A DNA stretch of 64,000 nucleotides from Lentilactobacillus senioris (GCF_026798195.1 NZ_JAPQEZ010000002.1:124001-188000); one strand, 5' to 3'. Numbered from the stretch's first letter, positions 52,701 to 61,155 are shown. Notes: generated by a model from the letters alone, not told the origin. Program-made: numbers and translations.

Positions 52701-53131
52701 CAACCGAATATGCAAGCGGAGCAGTAGTTTATCGAATCCATAATGGGCAATTAGAATACCTATTATTACAAAGTGCCACTGATGATTTTTGGGGCCTTCC
52801 AAAGGGTCACGTCGAAGCTAACGAAAATTTGGTGGAAACGGCAGTTAGAGAAATTGCAGAAGAAACTAGCTTAAACACTGAAATTGATGACGGCTTTCAC
52901 GAACGAGTGGAATACGATATGAAAAACGGTCACCATAAGGTAGTCGACTTCTTTGTTAGTCGAGTTCCTGAAGAGGTAGTGATTAAGAAGCAAGACGAAG
53001 AAATTTATTCCTATGCCTGGTTTGACTACGATCAAGCTAGCCACCAATTAACTTATGATAATTTACGGGAGTTACTGGCAATGGCTGACAAGTATATTCG
53101 AACAAAAGAAGGAATTGGGGATCGCTCTTGA
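52697..53131 (+). CDS. Nudix hydrolase, probable diadenosine tetraphosphatase
   Basis: Protein of 144 aa with a complete Nudix box GHVEANENLVETAVREIAEE-TSL (G-x5-E-x7-R-E-U-x-E-E-x-G/S-U; about 37-59). The opening ASGAVVYRIHNGQLEYLLLQS and the overall length match bis(5'-nucleosyl)-tetraphosphatases of the Ap4A type. Coupled by 4-nt overlaps to the antiporter upstream and the kinase downstream. Confidence 0.85.
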   Translation: MTTEYASGAVVYRIHNGQLEYLLLQSATDDFWGLPKGHVEANENLVETAVREIAEETSLNTEIDDGFHERVEYDMKNGHHKVVDFFVSRVPEEVVIKKQDEEIYSYAWFDYDQASHQLTYDNLRELLAMADKYIRTKEGIGDRS

Positions 53132-53682
53132 AACGGTTAGTATATGTAATTACCGGTGCGGCTGGAAGTGGCAAAACTTCAGTACAGCGGTATCTGATTG
53201 AAAAGTATCATATGAGTAAAGTGATTACCCATACAACGAGGGCCCCCCGTCAAAATGAACGAGACGGAGTGGATTACTATTTTGAAAGTCCAACTACGTT
53301 TCCGCAAAACCATTATCTAGAGCAGGTTCAATATTCTAGTAATCAATACGGTTCTTCATATGAAGGAATTGAACGGGCCTGGCAAAACTCTTCTAACGCA
53401 GTGATTGTTTTAGACACTAAGGGCGCCATTACCTATGCTAATGAGTTGGGGGATCAAGCCGTGATTATTTTTATGCAGGTAGCTGACTTTGCTGAGTTAG
53501 CCGAGCGTATGAAAAAACGCGGAGATAGTCCCGAATTAATCGAACAACGATTAGCTAGTCCGGAAAATCAACGGGATCTGCATTTGCCTCAAGAGTTGGT
53601 TGGTAAGTCCCATGTTATCAGTAATGTTGATTGGGAAGCTACCAAACAGCAAGTAGATCAAGTGATAACTGAAACTAAGTAA
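53128..53682 (+). CDS. Guanylate-kinase-like P-loop kinase
   Basis: Protein of 184 aa. P-loop GAAGSGKTSVQ (about 10-20), THTTRAPRQNERDGVDYYF (the GMP-binding TTR-P-R-x-x-E-x-x-G-x-D-Y segment) and a C-terminal region with IFMQVADFAELAERMKKRGD are those of guanylate kinases. It lacks the usual S-x-x-Y follow-up in part, so it may be a second, divergent copy rather than the essential gmk. TTG start overlapping the Nudix stop by 4 nt. Confidence 0.82.
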   Translation: MKRLVYVITGAAGSGKTSVQRYLIEKYHMSKVITHTTRAPRQNERDGVDYYFESPTTFPQNHYLEQVQYSSNQYGSSYEGIERAWQNSSNAVIVLDTKGAITYANELGDQAVIIFMQVADFAELAERMKKRGDSPELIEQRLASPENQRDLHLPQELVGKSHVISNVDWEATKQQVDQVITETK

Positions 53683-53690
53683 TATTTACT

Positions 53691-53722
53691 AAAGAAACCA
53701 AGTTGACGATGGTTTCTTTTTT
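53691..53722 (+). terminator. Terminator of the antiporter-Nudix-kinase operon
   Basis: Stem AAGAAACCA/TGGTTTCTT with a 9-nt loop followed by T6. Confidence 0.85.
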
Positions 53723-53784
53723 ATTTTCAATGAAAAAACTAATTTCGAAACTGATTCAACCTTTTGGTCTAGCTTTTAATATGC

Positions 53785-53811
53785 TATACTGCTTAACAGT
53801 AATGATTACTT
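53785..53811 (+). promoter_or_regulatory. zur promoter with a Zur box
   Basis: Extended -10 TGCTATACT (TATACT 53785-53790) with a weak -35. Immediately downstream, AGTAATGATTACT (53798-53810) is a perfect 13-bp palindrome; its core GTAATNATTAC is that of the Bacillus Zur box (TCGTAATNATTACGA). Confidence 0.72.
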
Positions 53812-53834
53812 TTAACGTGACAGGGGGCATTCCA

Positions 53835-54272
53835 ATGAAAACTGTTATTGATAACGCAACTCAGGTGTTGCGAGACAACCATTTTAAAATTACCAAGCAG
53901 CGTAAAGCAATGCTGACTTATTTGATCAATACCGCTACTAATCAATATGTGGATGTTACTAGCATTGATGAATTCATGCGGCAAAGCTTTCCGAAGATGA
54001 GCCACAATACTATTTACCGGAATATCGCTGAATTTGCTGATTTAGGAATAGTGGAACGTAATGTCCGTGGTGATCAAGCTGCCGTTAAGTTTCAGTGTGA
54101 TTTTGCTCATGAACATCACCACCACTTTGTTTGCAGTGGTTGTGGTAAAGTTCGGGAATTGAGTGCGTGCCCACTTAGCCAGGAGGTTCAAGATCAACTA
54201 AAAGATTGTGAAATTACCGGGCATTCCTTTGCAATTTATGGGTTATGTGAGAACTGTGCTAAACGGTCATAA
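53835..54272 (+). CDS. zur: Zur-type zinc-responsive repressor (Fur family)
   Basis: Fur-family repressor of 145 aa. Winged helix in 1-80; HHHH at 94-97 followed by CSGC (100, 103), and C138/C141 in CENC for the structural zinc. The PerR-specific Asp pair is not present. The autoregulatory box at the promoter fits Zur. ATG 53835 is chosen because it follows AGGGGG by 8 nt; a longer frame to 53703 crosses the promoter and operator. Likely controls zinc uptake genes elsewhere. Confidence 0.82.
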   Translation: MKTVIDNATQVLRDNHFKITKQRKAMLTYLINTATNQYVDVTSIDEFMRQSFPKMSHNTIYRNIAEFADLGIVERNVRGDQAAVKFQCDFAHEHHHHFVCSGCGKVRELSACPLSQEVQDQLKDCEITGHSFAIYGLCENCAKRS

Positions 54273-54296
54273 CTTAACTAATAATTAAGTTTTTTG
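54271..54296 (+). terminator. Terminator of zur
   Basis: Stem AACTTAA/TTAAGTT overlapping the stop codon, followed by T6; AT-rich and therefore modest. Confidence 0.65.
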
Positions 54297-54362
54297 TTAC
54301 GGATTATTGATATATTTGTGGCATAATTGGGCTTAATCAATTTTGTGAAGGAAGGTTCTTCA

Positions 54363-55004
54363 ATGGACAATCGAATTCCCCCATTATTAACGCCGTTTGC
54401 CATTTTATCGATTTCTTTGGCGCTTGGGGCAACTAATGTGGTAGTTAATAACGCAACTTCTACTGACGAAGGCGCTCCACGCTCATCACAAACCTCTGCC
54501 CAAAAGAAACTTTCAGATGCTATTTACGGTAAAACTAGTTCTAGTAATTCCGACAAGGAAAAAACTAATTCTAGTGACGATGCTAAAAAAGACAGCGAAT
54601 CAATTAAAACAGATAGTAGTTCCGATAAGAAAGAATCATCTGATTCAGCAGCTAAAGAAAGTAGCGACCAATCAGTTACTAATGACAGCAGTGATAGTTC
54701 CGATACTAGTAGTGATAAAAAAACCGATTCTAGTTCTAATGGCACAACATCTGGTGGTAATAAAACCGGTAATTCTAGTACTGGCAATAACTCTTCTAAA
54801 ACTGATAGTAGCGATTCTAACGTTGCTGGAACTAATAGTGACTCCAGTTCAGATGACGCTAATGGTGAGACTGATGCCAATGCTAATTCTGCAACCAATA
54901 AGTCTGCTAACACTAATACAGAAACCAAGGGTGGAACCGCAGCTGCCACTACGAAGACTGCTACTCAATCTGCAGATATTGATGCCACAGAGGAGGGAAG
55001 CTAG
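54363..55004 (+). CDS. Ser/Asp-rich low-complexity exported protein
   Basis: Protein of 213 aa. A hydrophobic segment (about 6-25, LLTPFAILSISLALGATNVVV) acts as signal or anchor; from about 45 to the end the sequence is almost only S, D, N, T, K, G and A, like the stalk of serine-rich surface proteins, but without an LPxTG anchor. ATG 54363 follows GAAGGAAGG; the longer frame is rejected. It ends 3 nt before the next gene, so the two probably act together. Function unknown. Confidence 0.7.
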   Translation: MDNRIPPLLTPFAILSISLALGATNVVVNNATSTDEGAPRSSQTSAQKKLSDAIYGKTSSSNSDKEKTNSSDDAKKDSESIKTDSSSDKKESSDSAAKESSDQSVTNDSSDSSDTSSDKKTDSSSNGTTSGGNKTGNSSTGNNSSKTDSSDSNVAGTNSDSSSDDANGETDANANSATNKSANTNTETKGGTAAATTKTATQSADIDATEEGS

Positions 55005-55007
55005 TCT

Positions 55008-55838
55008 ATGTTTAGTTTTTTAGATATGGTAAACCATTACCTAGGTTACTTTAATATTAATGTCACCGTGAAGAGTCGTATCTACACTATTTTAGGTCTT
55101 TTAGGTGATGGGTATCTATTTTACGTAGCCGTTCGGTTACTGAAAAATCAATATTATTCCCGCGGGTTACTCTTCTTGGCGCTAGCAGTAGTATTATTTT
55201 ACTTTGCAATTGGTAATTTGTTTTATTACTTTACTAATAAACAATTTAAGTATGATATTTCACCTTGGCTAGCTCGAAAATTACATTTACATCCACGGCA
55301 ACCAGAAAATAAACAAACTAATTCGGTTAATGCGGGGATTAATATGCCAGCTAACGGCTTATTTGATCAACAACATCTGTTACCTGCTAAGATAATTACT
55401 ACTACAATGGAACAAGAAAATTTAAAATCTATAGTAACTATTTTAATGCAGCAACGGTTATTAGTACCGGATTATCAGGGCCAAACAGATGCCCAAATTG
55501 CTGGTTTATTAAAGCATAGTGATGGAAAACCAATTTATGCGATTGGGTCTGGAGTGATGCTGCCATACTTTGAATTGCGACATGAAAACGAAAAATACGT
55601 GATTTATGGTGGCGTTAATCAAGCTCAAGTCTTGCCGTTAGGGGCAATCAAGCAAGTGGGATTGCAATCTATGTCAGCAGCTGATCAGTTAGCGGTAGAT
55701 TTCTTCTTAGCTAACGTGGTAATCGTTGGTGGGCCGTATAAAATTAAAGGCCGTTCTGGTGTTTTTGAACACCAGCAAGATTATCAATTGGCGGTGCAAG
55801 TAGCGTACCAAAAAAATGACCAAAGTGAGCAACAATAG
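55008..55838 (+). CDS. Membrane protein of unknown function (possibly DUF6681 type)
   Basis: Protein of 276 aa. Two to three membrane segments lie in the first 85 residues (FYVAVRLLKN, GLLFLALAVVLFYFAIGNLFYYF), followed by a soluble domain of about 190 residues, probably cytoplasmic. The opening NHYLGYFNINVTVKSRIYTILG is one I associate with a lactobacillar family (DUF6681, from memory, not verified). GGAGGG precedes ATG 55008. Operon partner of the Ser/Asp-rich protein. Confidence 0.65.
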   Translation: MFSFLDMVNHYLGYFNINVTVKSRIYTILGLLGDGYLFYVAVRLLKNQYYSRGLLFLALAVVLFYFAIGNLFYYFTNKQFKYDISPWLARKLHLHPRQPENKQTNSVNAGINMPANGLFDQQHLLPAKIITTTMEQENLKSIVTILMQQRLLVPDYQGQTDAQIAGLLKHSDGKPIYAIGSGVMLPYFELRHENEKYVIYGGVNQAQVLPLGAIKQVGLQSMSAADQLAVDFFLANVVIVGGPYKIKGRSGVFEHQQDYQLAVQVAYQKNDQSEQQ

Positions 55839-55853
55839 GGTTGCTCTTTTTTT
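55827..55853 (+). terminator. Terminator
   Basis: Stem GAGCAAC/GTTGCTC with the stop codon in the loop, followed by T7. Confidence 0.85.
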
Positions 55854-55916
55854 GTGCGCTAATTTATACATAGGAAATAAATTATAATTGTGATCATTTA
55901 TATTCAAGCGTCAATT

Positions 55917-55945
55917 TTGACCCCGAAAAAGTATTCCAATAATAT
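55917..55945 (+). promoter_or_regulatory. Promoter of the glnQHMP operon
   Basis: -35 TTGACC (55917-55922), 17 bp, -10 TAATAT (55940-55945). A small hairpin TTGCTC/GAGCAA follows in the leader at 55963-55983. Confidence 0.75.
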
Positions 55946-56004
55946 TAATTTAAGAAAACTTTTTGCTCATCAAGATAGAGCAAGGAATATGGGAGGGATC
56001 GGCC

Positions 56005-56745
56005 ATGGCAATGGTAGAATTCAAAAACGTTCAGAAATATTTTGGTGACTTTCACGCCTTAAAGGACATCAATCTCAAGGTTGATTCCGGTGAAACGGTG
56101 GTAGTTATTGGTCCATCGGGATCAGGTAAGTCTACGCTGATTCGGACCATTAATGGATTAGAGTCAATTCAATCGGGACAGTTAATTGTTAACGGCTATG
56201 ATTTGGCTAGTAAAAAAACTAATCTTAACTTAATCCGCAAAGACGTGGGCATGGTATTTCAACATTTTAATTTATACGCTAATAAAACGATCTTAGAAAA
56301 TATCATGCTAGCTCCGCGAATTGTGTTGCATCGAAATGAAAAGGAAAATAAACAGATTGCTAATGAGCTACTAGAAAAAGTTGGCCTAACCAGTCAGGCT
56401 AATAAATTTCCAGCACAGTTATCAGGTGGGCAACAACAACGGGCCGCAATTGCCCGGTCGCTAGCTATGAAGCCTAAGTGTTTGTTATTTGATGAGCCAA
56501 CGAGTGCGTTGGATCCTGAAATGATTGGTGATGTGTTAAGCGTTATGAAAGATATCGCTAGAGATTCTGATATGACCATGATTGTGGTGACTCATGAAAT
56601 GGGATTTGCGCGCGAAGTGGCTAATCGAGTGGTCTTTATGGCTGAAGGACAGATTCTAGAAGATGATAGCAGTGATGTTTTCTTCAACGGTGAACCAAAG
56701 AATGAACGTGCTAAACGGTTCTTAAGTAACATTATCGCTCATTAA
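56005..56745 (+). CDS. glnQ: Glutamine/polar amino acid ABC transporter ATPase
   Basis: ATPase of 246 aa. Walker A GPSGSGKST, signature LSGGQQQR, Walker B LLFDEPTSALD and switch His THEMGFA are intact, and the sequence is of the polar amino acid (PAAT) class. ATG 56005 follows GGGAGG; the longer frame to 55963 starts inside the leader hairpin. First gene of glnQ-H-M-P, the same order as in Bacillus. Confidence 0.9.
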   Translation: MAMVEFKNVQKYFGDFHALKDINLKVDSGETVVVIGPSGSGKSTLIRTINGLESIQSGQLIVNGYDLASKKTNLNLIRKDVGMVFQHFNLYANKTILENIMLAPRIVLHRNEKENKQIANELLEKVGLTSQANKFPAQLSGGQQQRAAIARSLAMKPKCLLFDEPTSALDPEMIGDVLSVMKDIARDSDMTMIVVTHEMGFAREVANRVVFMAEGQILEDDSSDVFFNGEPKNERAKRFLSNIIAH

Positions 56746-56762
56746 AAGAGAGGAGGGATCCC

Positions 56763-57596
56763 ATGAAAACCAAGCTGAAAAAAATAGGCGGGGTCTTGGC
56801 ATTGCTCTTCCTCGCATTGGTATTAACGGCGTGTAGCAGTCAATCATTAGCTAATCAAGATGTTTTAGAAGAAGATAAACAAAGTCAAACTATCACTTGG
56901 GGAGTAAAAGCAGATACGAAATTATTTGGGTTAATGGATGTGAAGGACAACCAAATTAAAGGGTTTGAAATTGATATTGCTAAAGCATTAACCAAACAAA
57001 TTTTGGGCAAGGATGGTAAGGCGGAGTTTATTCAGGTAAATAGTCAAACCAGAATGCCATTACTAACTAACGGTAATATCGATGCAATTATTGCAACGAT
57101 GACGATTACTCCTGAGCGAGCTAAGCAAGTAGACTTCAGTAATTCCTACTTTGATGCCGGTCAATCGATTCTGGTAAAGAACGGTAGTCCAGTTAAAAGC
57201 GTTTATGATTTAAACAATAGCCACTCCACTATTTTAGGAGTGGTGGGGTCTAACTCGGTGAAGACGATTAAAAAATTTGCTCCTAAAGCTAAATTATTAC
57301 AATTATCCGATTATTCCCAAGCGCTAACCGCCCTTAAATCCGGACAGGGTGATGCCTTAACTACCGATAACGGGATTTTATACGGGATGGCCGCAGAAAA
57401 CCCTGGTTACTCAGTAGTAGGGGGGACGTTTACCAAAGAACCTTACGGAATTGCGGTGAACAAAGGCCAAACGAATTTTAGAAATGCGATTAATAAGGCC
57501 TTAACTAAGATCGAAAAATCCGGTGAATATAATCGAATTTTGTATAAATGGTTTGGACACGTAAAGGGCTTTGATTACAAGGAGGTGCGCAGATGA
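56763..57596 (+). CDS. glnH: Glutamine ABC transporter substrate-binding lipoprotein
   Basis: Lipoprotein of 277 aa: signal peptide with lipobox LTAC (Cys24). The SBP type-3 fold shows KGFEIDIAKAL, MTITPERAKQVDFSNSYF and the C-terminal GIAVNKGQTNFRNAINKAL segments of glutamine/glutamate receptors. GAGAGGAGG precedes ATG 56763. It overlaps the first permease gene by 4 nt. Confidence 0.9.
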   Translation: MKTKLKKIGGVLALLFLALVLTACSSQSLANQDVLEEDKQSQTITWGVKADTKLFGLMDVKDNQIKGFEIDIAKALTKQILGKDGKAEFIQVNSQTRMPLLTNGNIDAIIATMTITPERAKQVDFSNSYFDAGQSILVKNGSPVKSVYDLNNSHSTILGVVGSNSVKTIKKFAPKAKLLQLSDYSQALTALKSGQGDALTTDNGILYGMAAENPGYSVVGGTFTKEPYGIAVNKGQTNFRNAINKALTKIEKSGEYNRILYKWFGHVKGFDYKEVRR

Positions 57597-58231
57597 TTGA
57601 AATCTTTCAAAATTACGGTGATGCGTTGCTCCGGGGATTTGGCGAAACCATTTTATGTAGTATTATTGCTTTAATTTTCGCCCTCATCATTGGTTCTGGA
57701 TTTGCTATTTTAGAATCCACTCCCATTCGATGGCTGCGCATAATCGCTAGAACTTACATTGAAATTTTTAGAAATATTCCGCTATTGGTAATCACTATGT
57801 TTTTTTACGTGGTAATTCCTATGTATGTGCTAGACATTAGTGGATTTGTGGCTGGAACCATCGGTCTGATTTTATATTCATCCGCGTTTATCGCTGAAAC
57901 GGTCCGGGCTGGAATTCAATCGGTAGATACGGGACAGATGGAAGGCGCCCGAGCAAACGGGTTAACTTTCTGGCAGGCGATGCGTTATGTTATTTTACCG
58001 CAGGCCTTTCGGTATGTCTTACCACCATTGGGCAATCAATTTATCAACTTAGTCAAGAACTCATCAGTACTAGCGTTTGTGGCTGGGTTTGATTTGATGT
58101 ATCAAGGTAACGTTATCGCTTCTGATTCATTGCAGAGTATGAGTACTTATATGTGTGTCGGGGTGTTATATTTAATCATCACTCTACCGCTTAGTTACTA
58201 CATGCGTTACTTGGAACACCGCTTATCGTAA
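57593..58231 (+). CDS. glnM: Glutamine ABC transporter permease
   Basis: Membrane protein of 212 aa with five segments in the HisM-type permease family. EAA loop EGARANGLTFWQAMRYVILPQAFR contacts GlnQ, and IEIFRNIPLLV is the usual second-helix motif. Forms a heterodimer with the next gene product. Confidence 0.9.
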   Translation: MIEIFQNYGDALLRGFGETILCSIIALIFALIIGSGFAILESTPIRWLRIIARTYIEIFRNIPLLVITMFFYVVIPMYVLDISGFVAGTIGLILYSSAFIAETVRAGIQSVDTGQMEGARANGLTFWQAMRYVILPQAFRYVLPPLGNQFINLVKNSSVLAFVAGFDLMYQGNVIASDSLQSMSTYMCVGVLYLIITLPLSYYMRYLEHRLS

Positions 58232-58245
58232 AGGAGGAAACGCTT

Positions 58246-58950
58246 ATGTGGGATAATTTAGTCAATGCCTATTCGTTTATTAACATTCGTTTCCTCTTGG
58301 AGGGAGCATGGGTAACGGTTCAGGTATCAGTAATTTCAATTGTGCTTAGTTCTATCTTGGGAATGATTTTGGGAGTGGTCCGCTATATTCGAGTAAAAGT
58401 CTTATCAGCGGCGTTAGGGTTTGTGATCGATATTATTCGAAATCTACCGTTGATTTTGATCATGTTCTTCACTTATTTTGGCCTTCCAAACATTGGATTT
58501 AAACCAGTTCCATTTTGGGCCGCAATTATTGCGTTAACCATTTTTGAATCGGCAATGATTGCAGAAATCGTTCGCGCAGGGATTGAATCTATTCCAGACG
58601 GCCAAATGGAAGGTGCTCGCTCCAACGGACTAACATTTTGGCAAACGTTAAGATACATTATCGTTCCACAGGCCATTCAAAACATGATTCCAGCACTGGT
58701 TAGTCAGTTTATTTCCTTAGTGAAGGATACTTCACTGGCAACCATTATTGTGCTACCAGATTTGATGAATCATGCGCAGATTATTTACGGGCAAAATACT
58801 AACTATACGATTCCGATGTTTATTGCTTTAGCAGTCATGTACTTTGTGGTTTGTTACTCACTATCGTTACTATCCAATTACTTTGAACGCCGGTTGCAAC
58901 GTAACGGGGCGGTGGTAGAAGATGATGTTAGTGAAGTGGGAGTAAATTAA
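58246..58950 (+). CDS. glnP: Glutamine ABC transporter permease
   Basis: Membrane protein of 234 aa, paralogue of the preceding permease, with EAA loop EGARSNGLTFWQTLRYIIVPQAI and IDIIRNLPLIL. It has an acidic C-terminal tail (VVEDDVSEVG). AAAGGAGG precedes ATG 58246. Last gene of the operon. Confidence 0.9.
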   Translation: MWDNLVNAYSFINIRFLLEGAWVTVQVSVISIVLSSILGMILGVVRYIRVKVLSAALGFVIDIIRNLPLILIMFFTYFGLPNIGFKPVPFWAAIIALTIFESAMIAEIVRAGIESIPDGQMEGARSNGLTFWQTLRYIIVPQAIQNMIPALVSQFISLVKDTSLATIIVLPDLMNHAQIIYGQNTNYTIPMFIALAVMYFVVCYSLSLLSNYFERRLQRNGAVVEDDVSEVGVN

Positions 58951-58956
58951 CTAGAT

Positions 58957-59001
58957 AAAAAAGGCTCGCAAGGACAATTCAGTCCTTAGCGAGCTTTTTT
59001 A
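58957..59001. terminator. Bidirectional terminator
   Basis: Stem GCTCGC-AAGGAC/GTCCTT-GCGAGC with A and T tracts, between the gln operon and hflX. Confidence 0.9.
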
Positions 59002-59013
59002 CAATTGAAACGG

Positions 59014-60297
59014 TTAATTTAAATTAGTTGCTATAAATTCATCGAAACGGTTAAGATCTGCACCACCTAGTTCAACGGTGATTTGCGTTCCTTCCTCCTG
59101 GTAATCAGTAGCCAAAACGTTAGCGTTATCGTTAAGGTAACTAATTACGTCACCCCGGTTAAACGGAATTAATAACGTCTTGGTTTCATAATCATCAAAG
59201 GCTAGTTCAACGATCATTGAAGTTAATTCCTGAAGGGAAGTTTCGTCTGTAGCGGCCATAATCAAATCGTTACCTTCTCGGGTGGGATAAGGACCCTCAA
59301 TTCGGTCAGCCTTATTTAAAGCAACAATCATTGGGCGGTTTTCGATCCCAATTTCAGCTAAAGTCTTAGCGGTAGTTTCCATCATCAATTTGTAATCTGG
59401 ATCAGAATAGTCTACTACTTGGACTAGCAAGTCAGCATTAGCAGCTTCAGCCAGTGTTGATTTGAAGGCCTGGACTAATTGATGGGGCAATTGGCTAACG
59501 AACCCAACCGTATCACTAAGTAAGAAGCTCTTTTGATCGGGGAGCGTTAACTTACGTACGGAAGTATCCAGGGTGGCAAATAACATGTTTTTAACCAGTA
59601 CCTGTTTTTCTTCGTTTTCGCCAAATAGCTTAATGAGGCCGTTCATAATCGTCGACTTACCAGCGTTGGTATAACCAACTAGCGCTACAGTGGGTAGTTC
59701 ACTGCGATCGCGTTGTTTCCGTTTAGTCTCATCGGCCTTTTGGGCTTCCTTTAATTCCTCTTGAACGTGGGTAATTCGTTTTTGTAATGTTCGGCGATTC
59801 AATTCTAATTGAGATTCACCAGCACCACGGTTGGTAAATCCACCGCCGGCACTGGTACCAGTTTGCTGATCTAGTCGTTGGCTAGCACTAGTGTGGAGTC
59901 TAGGCAATTGGTATTTTAACTTAGCTAATTCGACTTGGAGTTTGGCCTCTTTAGATTGAGCCCGGTTAGCGAAAATTTCTAAGATCAAACCGGTTCGATC
60001 GATGATTCGGGCATCGATAGCTTTTTCAATGTTTCGAATTTGACTAGGAGAAAGTTCGTCGTTAGCGATGACGGTATCAACACCGGTTTCGATGACCAAT
60101 TCCTTAAGTTCTTCGATTTTTCCCTTGCCAAAATAAGTGGCGGGATCTGGTCGATCAAGTTTTTGGGTTAAAGTTTCGGCAACTTCCATGTTATTAGCTT
60201 CGACTAAGTTGTTTAATTCTTCCACCGCGTAAGTAAAGTTCGGTGAGTTAAGATCCAATGCAATGGTGATTACTGGAGTAAGGGTTACTTCTGTCAT
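59014..60297 (-). CDS. hflX: GTPase HflX
   Basis: Ribosome-associated GTPase of 427 aa. N-terminal HflX domain (1-195) with GKGKIEEL, TGLILEIFANRAQSKEAKLQVELA and GAGESQLELNRR; G1 GYTNAGKST (208-216), G3 DTVG and G4 NKAD. HflX splits stalled 70S ribosomes after heat or antibiotic stress. AAGGAGG lies 9 nt before ATG 60297. A short ORF with its own AAGGAGG and a similar start precedes it. Confidence 0.94.
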   Translation of the reverse strand: MTEVTLTPVITIALDLNSPNFTYAVEELNNLVEANNMEVAETLTQKLDRPDPATYFGKGKIEELKELVIETGVDTVIANDELSPSQIRNIEKAIDARIIDRTGLILEIFANRAQSKEAKLQVELAKLKYQLPRLHTSASQRLDQQTGTSAGGGFTNRGAGESQLELNRRTLQKRITHVQEELKEAQKADETKRKQRDRSELPTVALVGYTNAGKSTIMNGLIKLFGENEEKQVLVKNMLFATLDTSVRKLTLPDQKSFLLSDTVGFVSQLPHQLVQAFKSTLAEAANADLLVQVVDYSDPDYKLMMETTAKTLAEIGIENRPMIVALNKADRIEGPYPTREGNDLIMAATDETSLQELTSMIVELAFDDYETKTLLIPFNRGDVISYLNDNANVLATDYQEEGTQITVELGGADLNRFDEFIATNLN

Positions 60298-60321
60298 TCG
60301 TTAGTCCTCCTTGAATGGGTG

Positions 60322-60375
60322 CTATAAGTTTGTCACTCGTTTTATAATTACTGGAGTGATTCTCATTTGTGACAT
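60322..60375 (-). CDS. Short ORF upstream of hflX mimicking the HflX start
   Basis: Seventeen codons, MSQMRITPVIIKRVTNL, with AAGGAGG 8 nt before the ATG. It ends 24 nt before hflX. The segment from ribosome site to codon 11 resembles the hflX start (MTEVTLTPVITIAL; shared TPVI and the DNA string ACTCCAGTAAT), suggesting local duplication. It may be a regulatory leader peptide. Expression is not shown by sequence alone. Confidence 0.5.
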   Translation of the reverse strand: MSQMRITPVIIKRVTNL

Positions 60376-60403
60376 TCGTCTGACCTCCTTGATTAGTGTT
60401 ACT

Positions 60404-60412
60404 AGTATAGCA
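60404..60412 (-). promoter_or_regulatory. Promoter of hflX (extended -10)
   Basis: Minus strand TGCTATACT (-10 at 60404-60409), 29 nt before the short upstream ORF, so both ORFs lie on one transcript. No good -35. Confidence 0.65.
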
Positions 60413-60454
60413 CGTTTAACATTGTGCCGAACTCAATGGATGTTTTTTAAGCAT

Positions 60455-60488
60455 TAAAAAACAGCGAAGTGAATAAATCACTCGCTGT
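60455..60488 (-). terminator. Terminator of the histidine phosphatase gene
   Basis: Minus strand: stem ACAGCGA-GTGA/TCAC-TTCGCTGT with a one-base bulge, then T6. Confidence 0.82.
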
Positions 60489-60498
60489 CAGTTAAATA

Positions 60499-61155
60499 TT
60501 AAATGTTTTCGCTAACGTTATTAAAGTACTCAACGGTCATTTGGCCATTGTCCCAGACAAACTTGCTGACACTACCATTTAAAGTAGATTCGGCCACGTT
60601 GATATCTTTATTCCACTTGCTAACCATACTGCGGATGAGAGTCCCGTGAGTAGCAATCAAAATATTATCACCATCGTTAGCATCGGCTAAAACTCGGTCA
60701 ATACCTGGTTGCAACCGAGCCCAAAATTGTTCGTTGGTTTCAGCGTCACCGTAAGGATCAGCGGCCGCAATCATATCCTTGGAGCCTTCAATAGTATTAG
60801 CGGCAATGATTTCATTGAAGGAATTTTGGCCTAACGGACCACCTACAATATGCCAGGTATTAGTATTGTCATTACCTTCAAAGTAACCGAAGTTTTCTTC
60901 GCGAAAGGCGGGTTCAACAATCGGGGTGTCTAAGTCACTAGGGTTTTCTTTTAAAATAAGTTTACCAGTATGGATGGCACGAGGGGAATTACTACTATAT
61001 GCCCGGTCAAATTTAACCTTTCTTAGTCGTTTGCCGGCATCAATGGCGTCTGCAATTCCTTGGTCCGTCAAGGCTGAATCAGCCACTCCTTGAATTCGGT
61101 GGTACTTGTTTAAGTAAGTTTGTCCGTGACGGACACAGTATAATGTGATTGCCAT
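60499..61155 (-). CDS. Histidine phosphatase family protein (phosphoglycerate mutase-like)
   Basis: Protein of 218 aa. The RHG motif with catalytic His (YCVRHGQTYLN, His10) and the later ATHGTLIRS with the second His are present, with the SPRAIHTG segment typical of cofactor-dependent mutase/PhoE-type phosphatases. Likely a broad phosphatase rather than the glycolytic mutase. ATG 61155 is preceded by AGGAGG. A good promoter lies directly upstream, with a possible catabolite (cre) site at its start point. Confidence 0.87.
   Translation of the reverse strand: MAITLYCVRHGQTYLNKYHRIQGVADSALTDQGIADAIDAGKRLRKVKFDRAYSSNSPRAIHTGKLILKENPSDLDTPIVEPAFREENFGYFEGNDNTNTWHIVGGPLGQNSFNEIIAANTIEGSKDMIAAADPYGDAETNEQFWARLQPGIDRVLADANDGDNILIATHGTLIRSMVSKWNKDINVAESTLNGSVSKFVWDNGQMTVEYFNNVSENI

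Noticed and set aside
53703-53834. N-terminal extension of the Zur frame
   Set aside because: It crosses the promoter and operator and begins in the preceding terminator.
54524-54949. Long open frames on the other strand and in another frame of the Ser/Asp-rich gene
   Set aside because: They arise from the repetitive codon composition; the translations are Leu/Ser or Ile/Leu/Val-rich nonsense and lack ribosome sites.
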